NCBI GenBank assembly: GCA_029785195.1
Contig: JAFMAD010000001.1
Location: forward strand, 248,001-312,000
Direction: 5' to 3'
Source of the DNA: Nitrososphaerota archaeon
GTDB lineage: Archaea > Thermoproteota > Nitrososphaeria > Nitrososphaerales > Gagatemarchaeaceae
Length of the DNA stretch: 64,000 nt
The notes under the pieces were generated by a model that was given only the letters and a program-made list of their open reading frames with translations, did no database searches and had not been told where the DNA came from. The translations under genes and the position numbers were made by a program. Shown here piece by piece: positions 52,513-61,240 of this stretch (positions are counted from its first letter, which is position 1; each line of letters opens with the position of its first letter).

Positions 52513-52812
52513 ATGGCAGGTACCTGGGAGATAAGGGGGCTCTTCGGAAACGAATACGCCATGGAGCAGGCGATAGAGGAGCTCAAGAAGCAAGGGGGGC
52601 TGGAGTTGGTGGTCATAGACAGGCGGAACGTCTCCGTGCGGCTTGCAAGGAGAGACAGGGGCTCAGAAGACATGGTGAAGAGGACATTCGAGATACACCA
52701 TGGATTCACCGAGCACGAGGGCCCGCTGGGGGAATTCGACCGCCAGAGGCGCGAAGAGCGCGAGAAGAAGGAAAGGAAAGAAGAGGAGAAGCGCAGACGA
52801 GCCAAGGGCTGA
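52513..52812 (+). CDS. Hypothetical protein with charged C-terminal tail
   Basis: This 99-aa protein begins MAGTWEIRGLFGNEYAMEQA and has a small alpha/beta domain (about 1-60) of ferredoxin-like character: strand, helix IEELKKQGGLEL, then VVIDRRNVSVRLARRD. The last 25 residues are an almost pure Lys/Arg/Glu helix (REEREKKERKEEEKRRRAKG). I do not recognise the family. The gene is convergent with kdpC. Confidence 0.6.
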   Translation: MAGTWEIRGLFGNEYAMEQAIEELKKQGGLELVVIDRRNVSVRLARRDRGSEDMVKRTFEIHHGFTEHEGPLGEFDRQRREEREKKERKEEEKRRRAKG

Positions 52813-52816
52813 GGCT

Positions 52817-53293
52817 TCAGGAATATCCAGGGTAGGATGAAGGGTAGGCGGCGATGAGCGCCAGGTTGAGCTCCAGGACGTTGACGTAAGGGTCCCCAGC
52901 GATCCAAAGGGTCCAGTGCTCGTGGGCCATGACAAGCGCGTCGAGGTTCGGCACAGGTATGCCGGTGGCGTTTGAGACTCTCGGGACCTGCGACAGCGCC
53001 TCCGAGAGCGTGATGTCGGGGTCGACCCCCGATGCAGAAGCGGTGAGCGGGTTGGTCTCGTTCCTCCCATGGAAGAATATCGGGAGGGTGAAGCCGTTGT
53101 CGATGTAGTAGGAGCCTACGGTCCTCCCCCCTAGCTGGACCTGGCTCCCGTTTGCCTGATACGGGAACGCCGCCTGAGAGACGCCTGTGATCAGGAGCGG
53201 GTAGGCTAGCCCGCAGACGAGCATCGAAAGGACGGAGAGAGCGATCACGGGCCTGTAGGTCTTCCACCTGGACCCCTTTGCGCTCGTGGCCAT
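52817..53293 (-). CDS. kdpC: Potassium-transporting ATPase subunit C (KdpC)
   Basis: This 158-aa protein is anchored by one N-terminal helix (ALSVLSMLVCGLAYPLLITG). The family pattern is present: NPLTASASGVDPDITLSEAL, QVPRVSNATGIPV and GDPYVNVLELNLAL. It assists K+ pumping with KdpA and KdpB. The N-terminal loop is shorter than in bacterial homologues, which usually have about 190 residues. It follows kdpB by 5 nt in the same operon. Confidence 0.93.
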   Translation of the reverse strand: MATSAKGSRWKTYRPVIALSVLSMLVCGLAYPLLITGVSQAAFPYQANGSQVQLGGRTVGSYYIDNGFTLPIFFHGRNETNPLTASASGVDPDITLSEALSQVPRVSNATGIPVPNLDALVMAHEHWTLWIAGDPYVNVLELNLALIAAYPSSYPGYS

Positions 53294-53298
53294 GCCTC

Positions 53299-55458
53299 CT
53301 ACAGGACCCCCAAGAGCAGGTCGATCAGCTTGATGCCGATGAAGGGGACGACTACCCCGCCGACCCCGTAGATCAGGACGTTCCTTAGGAACAGCGACAT
53401 GGTGCTCGACGGCTTGAACGTCACACCGCGCATAGCCAGAGGGATGAGCAAAGGTATGACAACCGCATTGAAGATGAGGGCGGAGAGGACGGCTGTCTGA
53501 AGGTCTAGCCCCAGGATGTTGAAGGACTGGAGCGCCGGGAAGGCGGTCGCGAACATGACCGGGAGTATTGCGAAGTATTTCGCCACGTCGTTGGAGATGC
53601 TGAAGGCGGTGACGGCCCCCCTGGTCATGAGGAGCTGCTTGCCTAGGAGGACCACGTCTATAATCTTGGCTGGGTTGGATTCAAGGTCCACCATGTTCGC
53701 CGCTTCCTTGGCCGCCTCGGTGCCTGAGTTCATGGACAGGCCCACGTCGGCCGCAGCCAGGGCTGGCGCGTCGTTGGTCCCGTCCCCTATCATGGCCACG
53801 ATGTGGTTCTGGGCCTGCTCCTTCAGGACGATGCCGTACTTGTCCTCAGGCTTGACCTGGGCGACGAACTCGTCGATCCCCACCTCGGAGGCTATGCTCT
53901 TCGCGGTCAGAGGCTGGTCGCCGGTGATCATCACCGGCCTTATCCCCATGGAGCGGACGGCCTCTATCTTCTCTCTCGTCCCTGGCTTCAAGACGTCCTT
54001 CAGCCTGACCAACCCTATCACTTCGTGGTCTCGCGCGACGGCCATCGGCGTGTCCCCCTCGTAGGCGACCCTGTCCACGAGCTCCCGGAACCCCTGCGGC
54101 ACCTTGAACCCTGACTTCAGGAAGGCGTCGGGGGCGCCCTTCACGATCTCAGTCTCCTCCCCCGAGAGGTGCATCCCTTGTTCGCTGGCGTCCTCAAGGT
54201 AGAATTTGCGCCTAACCCTCTGGACGCTCCCTTTGGGGAGGACGAAGCTGGCCCCGAAGTGCAGCTTCACCCCGCTGGTCCTGGTCTGCGCCGAGAAGTC
54301 GTAGACCTCGGACAAGGTGAGGGCGTTGAGCTCCCTGGGGACGTACCCCTTCTCGTGCCCGAGCCTGATCACGCTACGCCCCTCCGGGGTGTCGTCGAAC
54401 CACGACGACAGGAACGCCGCTTCGCCCACCTCTTTCTCCGTCCTCCCCCCCAGAGGTATTATCTCGACAGCCTGCCTGTTGCCAACGGTGATTGTCCCTG
54501 TCTTGTCAAGCAGTATGGCGTCGGTGTCCCCCGCCGTCTCTATCGCACGGCCGGACTTCGCGACCACCTTCCTCTCATAGAGCCGGCTTATCCCAGACAG
54601 CCCGATTGCCGGGAGGAGGGCCCCGATGGTCGTCGGGAGGAGGCAGACGTAGAGGGCGAGCAGGACTGAGAGGTCGACCTTGAGCCCGAGGACGGCCGAT
54701 AGCGCGAGGATGGAGGCCACGATTATCGTGAATATGGCGGAGAGGCCGAAGAGGACCATCGTGATGGCGACCTCGTTGGGGGTCTTGGGGCGCTTGGAGG
54801 ACTCCACGAGGCGGACCATCTGGTCGAGGTAGCTCTCCCCTGGGTTCACAACCACCCTGGCGGTCATGGTGTCGCTTACGACCTTCGACCCTCCGATGAG
54901 GCTGTCTCCAGGGGCCTTCCGGACAGCTGCCGACTCGCCGGTGACGAGGGACTCGTCCACCATCGCTATCCCCTCCAGGACCTCCGCGTCCATGGGGACG
55001 ACGTCCCCCTTCTCGAGGAGGACCAGGTCCCCCTTCTGGAGTTTGGTGGACTCGGTGCGGACGACCTGCCGTTCCCACCCTTCGGTGACCACCTTCTTCG
55101 CGGGGACCTCTGTCTCGAGCTGCTTCAGGCTGCTCGCCGTGTTCTTCGCCTGCTGTTCGGCCAACGAGTCCGAAAGGGTGCTGAACCAGACGGTGACCAG
55201 GAGGATGGCCGCCACTTCGGCGTAGAACGCCCTGTCTTCCGGGGTGGCGAACGGGACGAAGGCGTAGGGGTACGCGGCCATGGCCGCCACCACGAAGAAT
55301 GTCAGCTCGACGATCAGCATCACCGGGTTGGCGAGGAGCGAGACCGGGCTCAGCCTTACGACCGAGTCGGCCAGGGTCTTGGTAGTAAGGGCGGAGGGGC
55401 GGCGTGCGAGCCTAGCCTTCCCCAGCACCCGGTCGAGGCCGGGGACTCTCCTAGCCAA
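53299..55458 (-). CDS. kdpB: Potassium-transporting P-type ATPase subunit B (KdpB)
   Basis: This 719-aa P-type ATPase energises K+ uptake. DAEVLEGIAMVDESLVTGES lies in the actuator domain, ILLDKTGTITVGNRQ holds the phosphorylated Asp, and MIGDGTNDAPALAAADVG is the hinge. Membrane segments flank these domains. The start overlaps the last 8 nt of kdpA, and the length is normal. Confidence 0.97.
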   Translation of the reverse strand: MARRVPGLDRVLGKARLARRPSALTTKTLADSVVRLSPVSLLANPVMLIVELTFFVVAAMAAYPYAFVPFATPEDRAFYAEVAAILLVTVWFSTLSDSLAEQQAKNTASSLKQLETEVPAKKVVTEGWERQVVRTESTKLQKGDLVLLEKGDVVPMDAEVLEGIAMVDESLVTGESAAVRKAPGDSLIGGSKVVSDTMTARVVVNPGESYLDQMVRLVESSKRPKTPNEVAITMVLFGLSAIFTIIVASILALSAVLGLKVDLSVLLALYVCLLPTTIGALLPAIGLSGISRLYERKVVAKSGRAIETAGDTDAILLDKTGTITVGNRQAVEIIPLGGRTEKEVGEAAFLSSWFDDTPEGRSVIRLGHEKGYVPRELNALTLSEVYDFSAQTRTSGVKLHFGASFVLPKGSVQRVRRKFYLEDASEQGMHLSGEETEIVKGAPDAFLKSGFKVPQGFRELVDRVAYEGDTPMAVARDHEVIGLVRLKDVLKPGTREKIEAVRSMGIRPVMITGDQPLTAKSIASEVGIDEFVAQVKPEDKYGIVLKEQAQNHIVAMIGDGTNDAPALAAADVGLSMNSGTEAAKEAANMVDLESNPAKIIDVVLLGKQLLMTRGAVTAFSISNDVAKYFAILPVMFATAFPALQSFNILGLDLQTAVLSALIFNAVVIPLLIPLAMRGVTFKPSSTMSLFLRNVLIYGVGGVVVPFIGIKLIDLLLGVL

Positions 55459-57118
55459 AGAAGTTCACCATCCCCTGGAAGTAAGTCAGAAGGGGCCCGA
55501 GAATGAGAAATGGGAGGAAGGTCAGGACGACGAGGAGGAGGATGCTCCCGACCAGGACGAAGGAGAAGGCGGCGCCGTCGGTCCTGAGGCTCTGCTCTGC
55601 GACCCTCTTCCTGCCTATCATCGACCCGGCCAGCGCAAGGAGGATGGCGATTGGGACATAGCGCCCAACGAACATCACCGCAGCGGTGGAGAGGTTGAAA
55701 AACTGGGTGTTGGCCGCCGCGCCGAAGAAGTCGGACCCGTTGTTGGCAGCCGAGCTCGCGAACTCGTAGAGCACCTGGGTGAATCCCACCGAGGTCGGGA
55801 GGGAAGAGAAGCCAGGGATGGCGTAGACCGCCTTCGTGGCGTAGGCGGCTATGGTCGGGAGCAAAACGGAGATCGGGTGCACCAGGAAGGCGGCCATGAC
55901 CAACTTGACGTCCCTGGCGTTGATCTTCGCGCCAAGGTACTCGGGTGTGCGGCCGGTCATGAGCCCGACCACGAAGACTGTGATGACGATGTACATTATC
56001 ATGTACATGACCCCCACCCCTTTGCCCCCCGGGGTCGCCTGGATCAGCATCCCCATGAACGCTGACATTATCCCCAGAGGGTTGATCCCTGAGAGGGAGG
56101 CGTTCACAGAGCCGGTGGTGACCGCCGTCGTGATGACCGTCCAGAAAGTGGAGAAGAAGCCCCCGAACCTCGTCTCTATCCCCGGCCCCACCACTGGAAT
56201 CGAACCGAGAAACGCTATGACAAGGTCGATCGCGAGGAGACCGTAGCTCGCGATCAGGATGGGCCTGGTCTCCTTCTTCTTCCCTATCAGCTCTCCGAAG
56301 ACGAAGATGAGGGTGGTAGGGATTAGGAGCATCAGGTAGATCTGCAGGACGTCGGTGGCTGGGTTTGGATTCTGGAACGGATACGCCGAGTTGGCGCCGA
56401 AGTAACCCCCGCCGTTCGTCCCAATCTGCATTATGGCGACGAGAGAGGCGACAGGGCCGACGAAGAGCGTCTGGGTCGCCCCCTCCACGGTCCTCACAGT
56501 GACGTACCCCCCTATCGTCTGTGGGACGCCGAGGGCTACGAGGACTAGGGCGGCCAGGATGCACAGGGGTAGCAATATCCTGGTGAGTACCCTCACGAAG
56601 TCCACGTAGAAGTTCCCCATGTGGGCGGAGCCGGGCTTGAAACCCCTCACCATCGCGGCCATCACACAGACACCGGTCGCGGCTGATGTGAACTGCAGGA
56701 ACTGGATAGCGGTCATCTGGGAGAAGTAAGACAGCGTCACCTCCCCCGCGTAGTGCTGGAGGTTGGTGTTGGTGGCGAACGATATCACCGTATTGAGCGC
56801 CAGGTCCCAGCTTACGCCTGGGAATCTCTGCGGGTTAAGAGGGAGGATCCCCTGACCTACGAGGATCGCGAACGCGATCGCCATCTGGGCCAGGTTGAGG
56901 CAGAGCGCGGCAAAGAAGTACTGCCTCCATCCCATGGCCATCGAGGGGTCGGCGCCGATGAGCCTGTAGACCCTCTTCTCGACAGGGTCCATGAGCCTGT
57001 CGAGGCGCGTCGGCGCGCCCGTAAGGACCCTTACCACGTAGGGGGCGAGGAGGCTACCGGAGATCAGGGCGGCAGCCAGGATGCCTATGACGGTGAGGGC
57101 CTGGATAGCGTCTATCAA
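55451..57118 (-). CDS. kdpA: Potassium-transporting ATPase subunit A (KdpA)
   Basis: This 555-aa K+ channel-like subunit has selectivity-filter repeats, including SFATNTNLQHYAGE and TNGGGYFGANSAYPFQNP. It has the expected ten or so membrane helices. It begins with a TTG at 57118, about 57 nt after the end of the AsnC-domain gene. No KdpF peptide or KdpD/KdpE genes are visible in the window. Confidence 0.97.
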   Translation of the reverse strand: MIDAIQALTVIGILAAALISGSLLAPYVVRVLTGAPTRLDRLMDPVEKRVYRLIGADPSMAMGWRQYFFAALCLNLAQMAIAFAILVGQGILPLNPQRFPGVSWDLALNTVISFATNTNLQHYAGEVTLSYFSQMTAIQFLQFTSAATGVCVMAAMVRGFKPGSAHMGNFYVDFVRVLTRILLPLCILAALVLVALGVPQTIGGYVTVRTVEGATQTLFVGPVASLVAIMQIGTNGGGYFGANSAYPFQNPNPATDVLQIYLMLLIPTTLIFVFGELIGKKKETRPILIASYGLLAIDLVIAFLGSIPVVGPGIETRFGGFFSTFWTVITTAVTTGSVNASLSGINPLGIMSAFMGMLIQATPGGKGVGVMYMIMYIVITVFVVGLMTGRTPEYLGAKINARDVKLVMAAFLVHPISVLLPTIAAYATKAVYAIPGFSSLPTSVGFTQVLYEFASSAANNGSDFFGAAANTQFFNLSTAAVMFVGRYVPIAILLALAGSMIGRKRVAEQSLRTDGAAFSFVLVGSILLLVVLTFLPFLILGPLLTYFQGMVNFFG

Positions 57119-57175
57119 CTATCTCAAGTTCCATTGCTTCACCTAGGGCCCTAATGTGAGTGTTTCGAAGGCGCC

Positions 57176-57466
57176 CTAGCGCCCCGAAATCCTTGGTTTC
57201 GAATCCCCGTTGAAACGCGGGCCCTTATGTGTATAGAGCACCATGGCGCTCACGGTACTCTTAATCCCCTTTATCTTGAGGATCTTGTTCTTCAGGATGT
57301 CCCTGAACTCTTCGATGTCTGCGGCTGACACTAGCGTCACGATGTCGAACTCCCCTGTCACCTCGTAAAGTTCCTCTATGTTCGAAATCTTGCTAAGCGC
57401 CTCGACCACGGCGTCCATGCTCGGCGAATCGACGAATATGTCCACGAAGGCAAGCATCTTGGCCAT
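57176..57466 (-). CDS. Stand-alone AsnC/Lrp ligand-binding (RAM) domain protein
   Basis: This 96-aa protein has only the effector-binding/oligomerisation domain of Lrp/AsnC regulators: AFVDIFVDSPSMDAVVEALS, YEVTGEFDIVTLVSAADIEE and IKGIKSTVSAMVLYTHKG. There is no helix-turn-helix. It sits directly upstream of kdpABC in the same orientation and may be co-transcribed, so it could sense a small ligand for the operon; that link is inference. A strong TATATAT on the minus strand (57504-57512) lies about 40 nt upstream. Confidence 0.87.
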   Translation of the reverse strand: MAKMLAFVDIFVDSPSMDAVVEALSKISNIEELYEVTGEFDIVTLVSAADIEEFRDILKNKILKIKGIKSTVSAMVLYTHKGPRFNGDSKPRISGR

Positions 57467-57503
57467 TGAGTAGGACCGTTGGTTCGGGCGGCCCGACTGT
57501 CGC

Positions 57504-57512
57504 CGATATATA
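57504..57512 (-). promoter_or_regulatory. TATA box upstream of the AsnC-domain gene
   Basis: The minus strand reads GTATATATC, about 40 nt from ATG 57466, giving a short leader. It may also drive kdpABC. Confidence 0.5.
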
Positions 57513-57555
57513 CGTTCGCAAAACCGAAGGAGAGCCTTGGCCGTCCTGTGCCAGA

Positions 57556-57564
57556 GCTAAATAG
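57556..57564 (+). promoter_or_regulatory. TATA-like box of the membrane protein gene at 57588
   Basis: GCTAAATAG lies 24-32 nt before TTG 57588. Confidence 0.5.
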
Positions 57565-57587
57565 CGTCAAGGGGCCGATGGGACAGA

Positions 57588-58214
57588 TTGAGCCCATGGC
57601 TCCTGGCAGCGCTGTTGATCCTGCTCATCTCCTTCGTCTCTAACATCTCCCCCTTCTTCGGGGCCTCCTACACCTTCTTCGCCACCCTCGACCTCTTGCT
57701 CTTGGGGTTCACCCCAGCCAACTTCCTCCTCGTCGTCGCCCTCTCGGCTGCCGGGGCGGCGCTTGGAAAGCTCGTGATCTACTATGGTGCTTTCGGCCTC
57801 AGGCGGTTCCTAGTCGGGAACAAGAACATCCAGCTGATTGGCAGGAACGCGTCGACCCGCACCTTCTACGCCGTCCTCTTCGTCACCGCTTTCATGCCCG
57901 TCCTCCCCCTGGACGACTTCATCTACATAGGGGCGGGGGCGACGGCGGTGTCGCTCCCCGGGATGGCCGCCGTGACCCTGGGGGCGAAGACGCTGAAGAG
58001 CGGCGCTGAGATAGCCGTCGAGTTCACAGTCCTGAAGGAGGTTGTCCAGGCGTTCACCTTCTCCAACATAGGGCTGACAGTCGTGGTCACGGCCGGGTTC
58101 ATGGCATTGGGGGTACTCGTCTATCGGCTCGACTGGGAGGCGCTCGTCAAGAAGTACCTCCACATCGAGCTGGACGAGAGCAGACCTTCCGACGCGGGCG
58201 CGCAAACCATATAG
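57588..58214 (+). CDS. Polytopic membrane protein, VTT/DedA-like character
   Basis: This 208-aa protein has about five hydrophobic segments. A re-entrant-looking region near residues 25-65 (SPFFGASYTFFATLDLLLLG, then a Gly/Ala-rich helix with GAALGKLVIYYGAFG) and a second conserved-looking MPVLPLDDFIYIGAG recall the VTT/DedA family, where acidic and Pro residues in paired re-entrant loops are typical. The assignment is by appearance. The TTG start is supported by the TATA-like box. Confidence 0.55.
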   Translation: MSPWLLAALLILLISFVSNISPFFGASYTFFATLDLLLLGFTPANFLLVVALSAAGAALGKLVIYYGAFGLRRFLVGNKNIQLIGRNASTRTFYAVLFVTAFMPVLPLDDFIYIGAGATAVSLPGMAAVTLGAKTLKSGAEIAVEFTVLKEVVQAFTFSNIGLTVVVTAGFMALGVLVYRLDWEALVKKYLHIELDESRPSDAGAQTI

Positions 58215-58216
58215 TT
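58208..58216 (+). promoter_or_regulatory. TATA-like box of tRNA-Leu
   Basis: CATATAGTT overlaps the stop of the preceding gene and lies 24-32 nt upstream of the tRNA 5' end. Confidence 0.5.
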
Positions 58217-58239
58217 TCATCAGCAGGGTCGACATTCGC

Positions 58240-58324
58240 GCGGGGGTCGCCCAGCCTGGTCAACGGCGCGAGGCTTAGGACCTCGTCCCTTAGGGGTTCG
58301 TGGGTTCGAATCCCACCCCCCGCA
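58240..58324 (+). tRNA. tRNA-Leu (anticodon TAG)
   Basis: This 85-nt class II tRNA has a 7-bp acceptor stem, GCGGGGG (58240-58246) with CCCCCGC (58317-58323) and discriminator A58324. The anticodon stem CGAGG/CCTCG encloses loop CTTAGGA, so the anticodon is TAG (58276-58278). There is a long variable arm around TCCCTTAGGGG and a T-arm GTGGGTTCGAATCCCAC. CCA is not encoded and no intron is present. Confidence 0.95.
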
Positions 58325-58578
58325 CTAAACCTCACATGAGACCGTCGGAGTTTCTGAATTCGGACGGGATTTGAACTCCGAGTTCGGTGCGGTACTCGTA
58401 ATCTGAACTCCTGCCCTCAGGAGGTGGGCATTCGCCTTTGGTTCGAAGACTTGTGGTGACGGTCGACGCCGACCCTTATATCGGGCTAGAACTTTACCTC
58501 AAATTCGGTCCGGGTTCGAGCAATAATCGTGGCACTGCCGACAGCAGATGATCCATCCAGTTTGGATGTAGAAGCTTT
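58325..58578. other. Intergenic region after tRNA-Leu with short inverted repeats
   Basis: GAACTCCGAGTTC (58373-58385) and CTCCTG-CCCT-CAGGAG (58408-58423) can form hairpins. A/T-rich stretches near 58475-58480 and 58520-58527 may be promoter elements of the downstream gene. No clear copy of the tRNA 3' end was found, so there is no proven attachment site. Confidence 0.4.
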
Positions 58579-59817
58579 TTGGCGACAAGATACGAAGGGA
58601 ACCGGTTGAACGAGGATACTAGCAGACCCATCTCAACTGGTGAGGAAGTCCAGCGGGTCACTTGGAAGCAAGTTACTGCTTTCAGGCTTGCAAGGCATCA
58701 TCTTACCCGGAGGGCGCCTTCGAGCGCGCTGACATCTGTCCCAGGAGAGATTTGTGGGGCGCAGGCGCAGCTGCTTTTGGCAGGTCAGGTGTCGATTTGG
58801 GCCCGCGTTCGAGGCGTAAAGCTTCCCGACTTGGGGGCCGCCCTTTGGAAGGAACGTAGCTTAGCGAGAGCCTGGTGCATGAGAAGGACGATGTTCATTC
58901 TCCCTTCGGACGAGCTGTCGACCTTCGTACGAGGAAGCGCCCTGCGGGCCGAGAGGGAGATGCGTTGGGTCTTGGGAAAAGGAGTTCCGAAACGGAAGCT
59001 TGAGGAGCTGGTGGGCGTGGTTCTGAATGCCCTGGACGAGCCAATCACTCAATCTGCTCTAGCCGTCAAGGTGTCGAAATCCATGGGCTACAAGGTAAAG
59101 TACAAGACCGGCGGCGTAGGGTGGGGAAACAGGAAGAAGGTTCCATGGGTGGACTTCGGCGACCTCGTCCTTCCGGCGAACTACCTCCTGCATCTTGCTG
59201 GCTCCAGAGGGGTCTATTGCTCCGGACCAAGCGAAGGCAATGAATCGACGTTCGTACGCGCAGACAGGTGGGTCCCGCACTGGAAGGATATCTCGCAAGC
59301 CGAGGCAGAGAGGGAGCTGCTGAGGCGGTACCTCACGGCATTCGGGCCAGCTACATTTTCCGACTTCGCCATCTGGACAGGGATGACAGCGGGAGACGCG
59401 AGAAGGATCTGGTCCCTCGGGAATGAGGACATGATTCCGGTTGACGTTGAAGGTTGGAACGCCATGGTGCTCCGGAACGACCTTCCGGGTCTGTTGAAAG
59501 CGCATTTGAACGGGCCGGTCGTAAGGCTATTGCCTTTCTTCGACTCCTTTCTTCTGGGGCACAGGTCACACCGTAATATTGTGGGACCTGTAGAACACAG
59601 GCTGGTCTACAGGCCACAGGGATGGGTCTCGCCGGTGCTTCTCTTGGATGGCAGGGCAGCAGGAGTATGGTCCCACGTCAAACGGAACAGCCGCCTTGAA
59701 GTAGGAATCAAACCATTCTCTAGGCTCCCTGCGAGAATCTCGTCCATGGCGCGCCAAGAGGCAGATGAACTCGGGGGCTTTCTAGGCTGCTCTGATGTCA
59801 GAGTGAAGATTTCCTGA
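58579..59817 (+). CDS. AlkZ/YcaQ-like winged-helix protein, compositionally distinct
   Basis: This 412-aa member of the HTH_42/AlkZ-like superfamily contains VTWKQVTAFRLARHHLTR, GAQAQLLLAGQVSIWARVRG (the groove region), RTMFILPSDELSTF and a C-terminal DSFLLGHRSH with later RPQGWVSPVLLLDGRAAG. It differs from the copy at 27404-28675 and is not its close duplicate. Third-codon positions use A and T more often than those of the neighbouring genes. This and the preceding tRNA gene suggest acquisition by transfer. TTG 58579 is the first start in frame. Confidence 0.75.
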   Translation: MATRYEGNRLNEDTSRPISTGEEVQRVTWKQVTAFRLARHHLTRRAPSSALTSVPGEICGAQAQLLLAGQVSIWARVRGVKLPDLGAALWKERSLARAWCMRRTMFILPSDELSTFVRGSALRAEREMRWVLGKGVPKRKLEELVGVVLNALDEPITQSALAVKVSKSMGYKVKYKTGGVGWGNRKKVPWVDFGDLVLPANYLLHLAGSRGVYCSGPSEGNESTFVRADRWVPHWKDISQAEAERELLRRYLTAFGPATFSDFAIWTGMTAGDARRIWSLGNEDMIPVDVEGWNAMVLRNDLPGLLKAHLNGPVVRLLPFFDSFLLGHRSHRNIVGPVEHRLVYRPQGWVSPVLLLDGRAAGVWSHVKRNSRLEVGIKPFSRLPARISSMARQEADELGGFLGCSDVRVKIS

Positions 59818-60011
59818 AGCACTCGGTCACTACGGCTGCAATCGGACCCGAACCTTCAAACAAGGATCCGAACTATAAGTTCACTGCGCACCCCCCGCAC
59901 GTTCACAACTTTCCCTGCCACCGCGCCCGTCAACGAGGCGGGCTTGAGTCAGCGGGCCCGGTAGACGGCTCCAGCGCTCAGGCGCTCCTGGCCGGACGTC
60001 AACAAGCCAGT

Positions 60012-60560
60012 TTAGGCGCTTGTCTCCCCGGGACCCCATCCGGAGGTCTGCGCCCAGTCGCGAGCGCTGCGAAGGATCGACCACACAATCAGCTCCTTGG
60101 CCAAGACGAAACCCTCCCTGTCGTCTCTGAACCTCGCGGCCGGCTCTTGCTTCACCTGGGAGCACTCCTCCGAGGCGTAGGGGCGCAGCCCAGAGGAAGT
60201 CCCTGAAGAGGAGGTTCAGCGCTTCGTCGAAGCTCCCGCTCTGACGCACGTGAGGTGCAACCGCCGCGTCCCCGGGGGGTTCGCGGAAGAAGCGCTTGGT
60301 CGAGTCTGGGTTGGATGCGTGGAAGCGACAGCCCAACGACTCCAGCGGCGAGAAGTACGGGCCCCGAGGCTCAAGGCGCAGCACCGAGACCTGGATGTCT
60401 ATGACCGGCTGGCGTCCAGCCCTGGGACAGACGTGGACCCGACGTGGTCGATCCTCACCGCGGTATCGCCCAGGACCTCCCTCAGCTTCGCCCCGACCTC
60501 GGCGAACTCGTGAGGCCAGGAGGGGTCGCAACCCACTATGACGATGGGGTCTTCGGCCAT
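60012..60560 (-). pseudogene. GrpB-family (UPF0157) gene broken by two frameshifts
   Basis: ATG 60560 starts MAEDPIVIVGCDPSWPHEF and reads to RIDHVGSTSVPGLDA, then hits a stop. The frame resumes after a one-base loss near 60403-60412 (GCC AG CCG where GCC AAG CCG would continue), giving PVIDIQVSVLRLEPRGPYF, then TKRFFREPPGD, then LNLLFRDFL. A one-base gain near 60188-60195 returns to the first frame: LRPYASEECSQVKQEPAARF, continuing to WAQTSGWGPGETSA and TAA at 60012. Joined, this is a full-length GrpB-like nucleotidyltransferase-fold protein of about 182 residues. Sequencing error is possible. An ORF spanning 59881-60531 in the middle frame is only partly meaningful. Confidence 0.75.
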
Positions 60561-60591
60561 GCCCGTCGTCCCAGGCGCCCTCGGCTATGCA

Positions 60592-61104
60592 TCACAGCCT
60601 CGGCTGCGCCAGCCCTGGCGCCTCGCCGTCGGCTTCGTTCAGGAGGGCGTGCTTGCCGAAGAAAAGGAGGTAGCTGACCACCACGAAGTCTAAGACGATG
60701 GCGACGTGCATCATCGTGCAGTAGACGCAGATCGCGTGAAGTATGCCCACCTCGACGAAGACGAGGTAAGGGACGATGATGAGCCCGATGAACCTCCAAC
60801 CGAAGAGCACCTCGAGCATCAGGTCCGACACGCGTTTGGACCCGAAGGCGATCAGGTAGACCATGCCGAGGTTCACCATGAAGTAGGCCATGGCGAGGAG
60901 CTCGAGCGGGACCCCGAAGACCCTGCTGTAGCTGCTGCTGAGCACCGCGCCGCAGTCGAGGTGGAGGCCGAAGAAGGTCCCCGTAGGACAGAGCGGGAGC
61001 TGCTGGTTGAGGGTATAGAAGATCACTAGGACCGTCCCCGATGCCCACAGCCCGAAGGCAGACATCGCGACGAGGACGAATAGTTTCAGCTTCGATATCC
61101 TCAT
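60592..61104 (-). CDS. Vitamin K epoxide reductase (VKOR) family membrane protein
   Basis: This 170-aa protein has four or five membrane helices. LPLCPTGTFFGLHLDCGAVL and SSSYSRVFGVPLELLAMAYF contain the loop cysteines and the conserved Ser/Pro region. HAICVYCTMMH contains the active-site CxxC. The enzyme reoxidises a thioredoxin-like partner and passes electrons to a quinone, supporting disulfide formation outside the membrane. No Trx domain is fused to it, so a separate partner is needed. Confidence 0.92.
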   Translation of the reverse strand: MRISKLKLFVLVAMSAFGLWASGTVLVIFYTLNQQLPLCPTGTFFGLHLDCGAVLSSSYSRVFGVPLELLAMAYFMVNLGMVYLIAFGSKRVSDLMLEVLFGWRFIGLIIVPYLVFVEVGILHAICVYCTMMHVAIVLDFVVVSYLLFFGKHALLNEADGEAPGLAQPRL

Positions 61105-61209
61105 GGGAGGATCCGGAGCCCCTGCGACATCCGTGCGCCCACACCAGTTCGCCTGGCTCAGGTGCCAGCGGACACCGTTTAAGGGAAGCCCTAGAACAGA
61201 TAGGCAACT

Positions 61210-61218
61210 CTTTTAGTC
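61210..61218 (+). promoter_or_regulatory. TATA-like box of the Hef-type helicase gene
   Basis: CTTTTAGTC lies 23-31 nt before TTG 61241. Confidence 0.45.
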
Positions 61219-61240
61219 GTTCGGAGAGCCATGCACATGT

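Noticed and set aside
58355-58440. Possible tRNA remnant on the minus strand (GGAGTTCAAATCCC)
   Set aside because: The T-stem does not pair and no acceptor or anticodon stem can be drawn. It is better seen as a short inverted-repeat region.
59881-60531. Minus-strand ORF of 216 codons as an intact protein
   Set aside because: Only its central part carries GrpB sequence; the ends are out-of-frame reads of the frameshifted GrpB gene and intergenic DNA.
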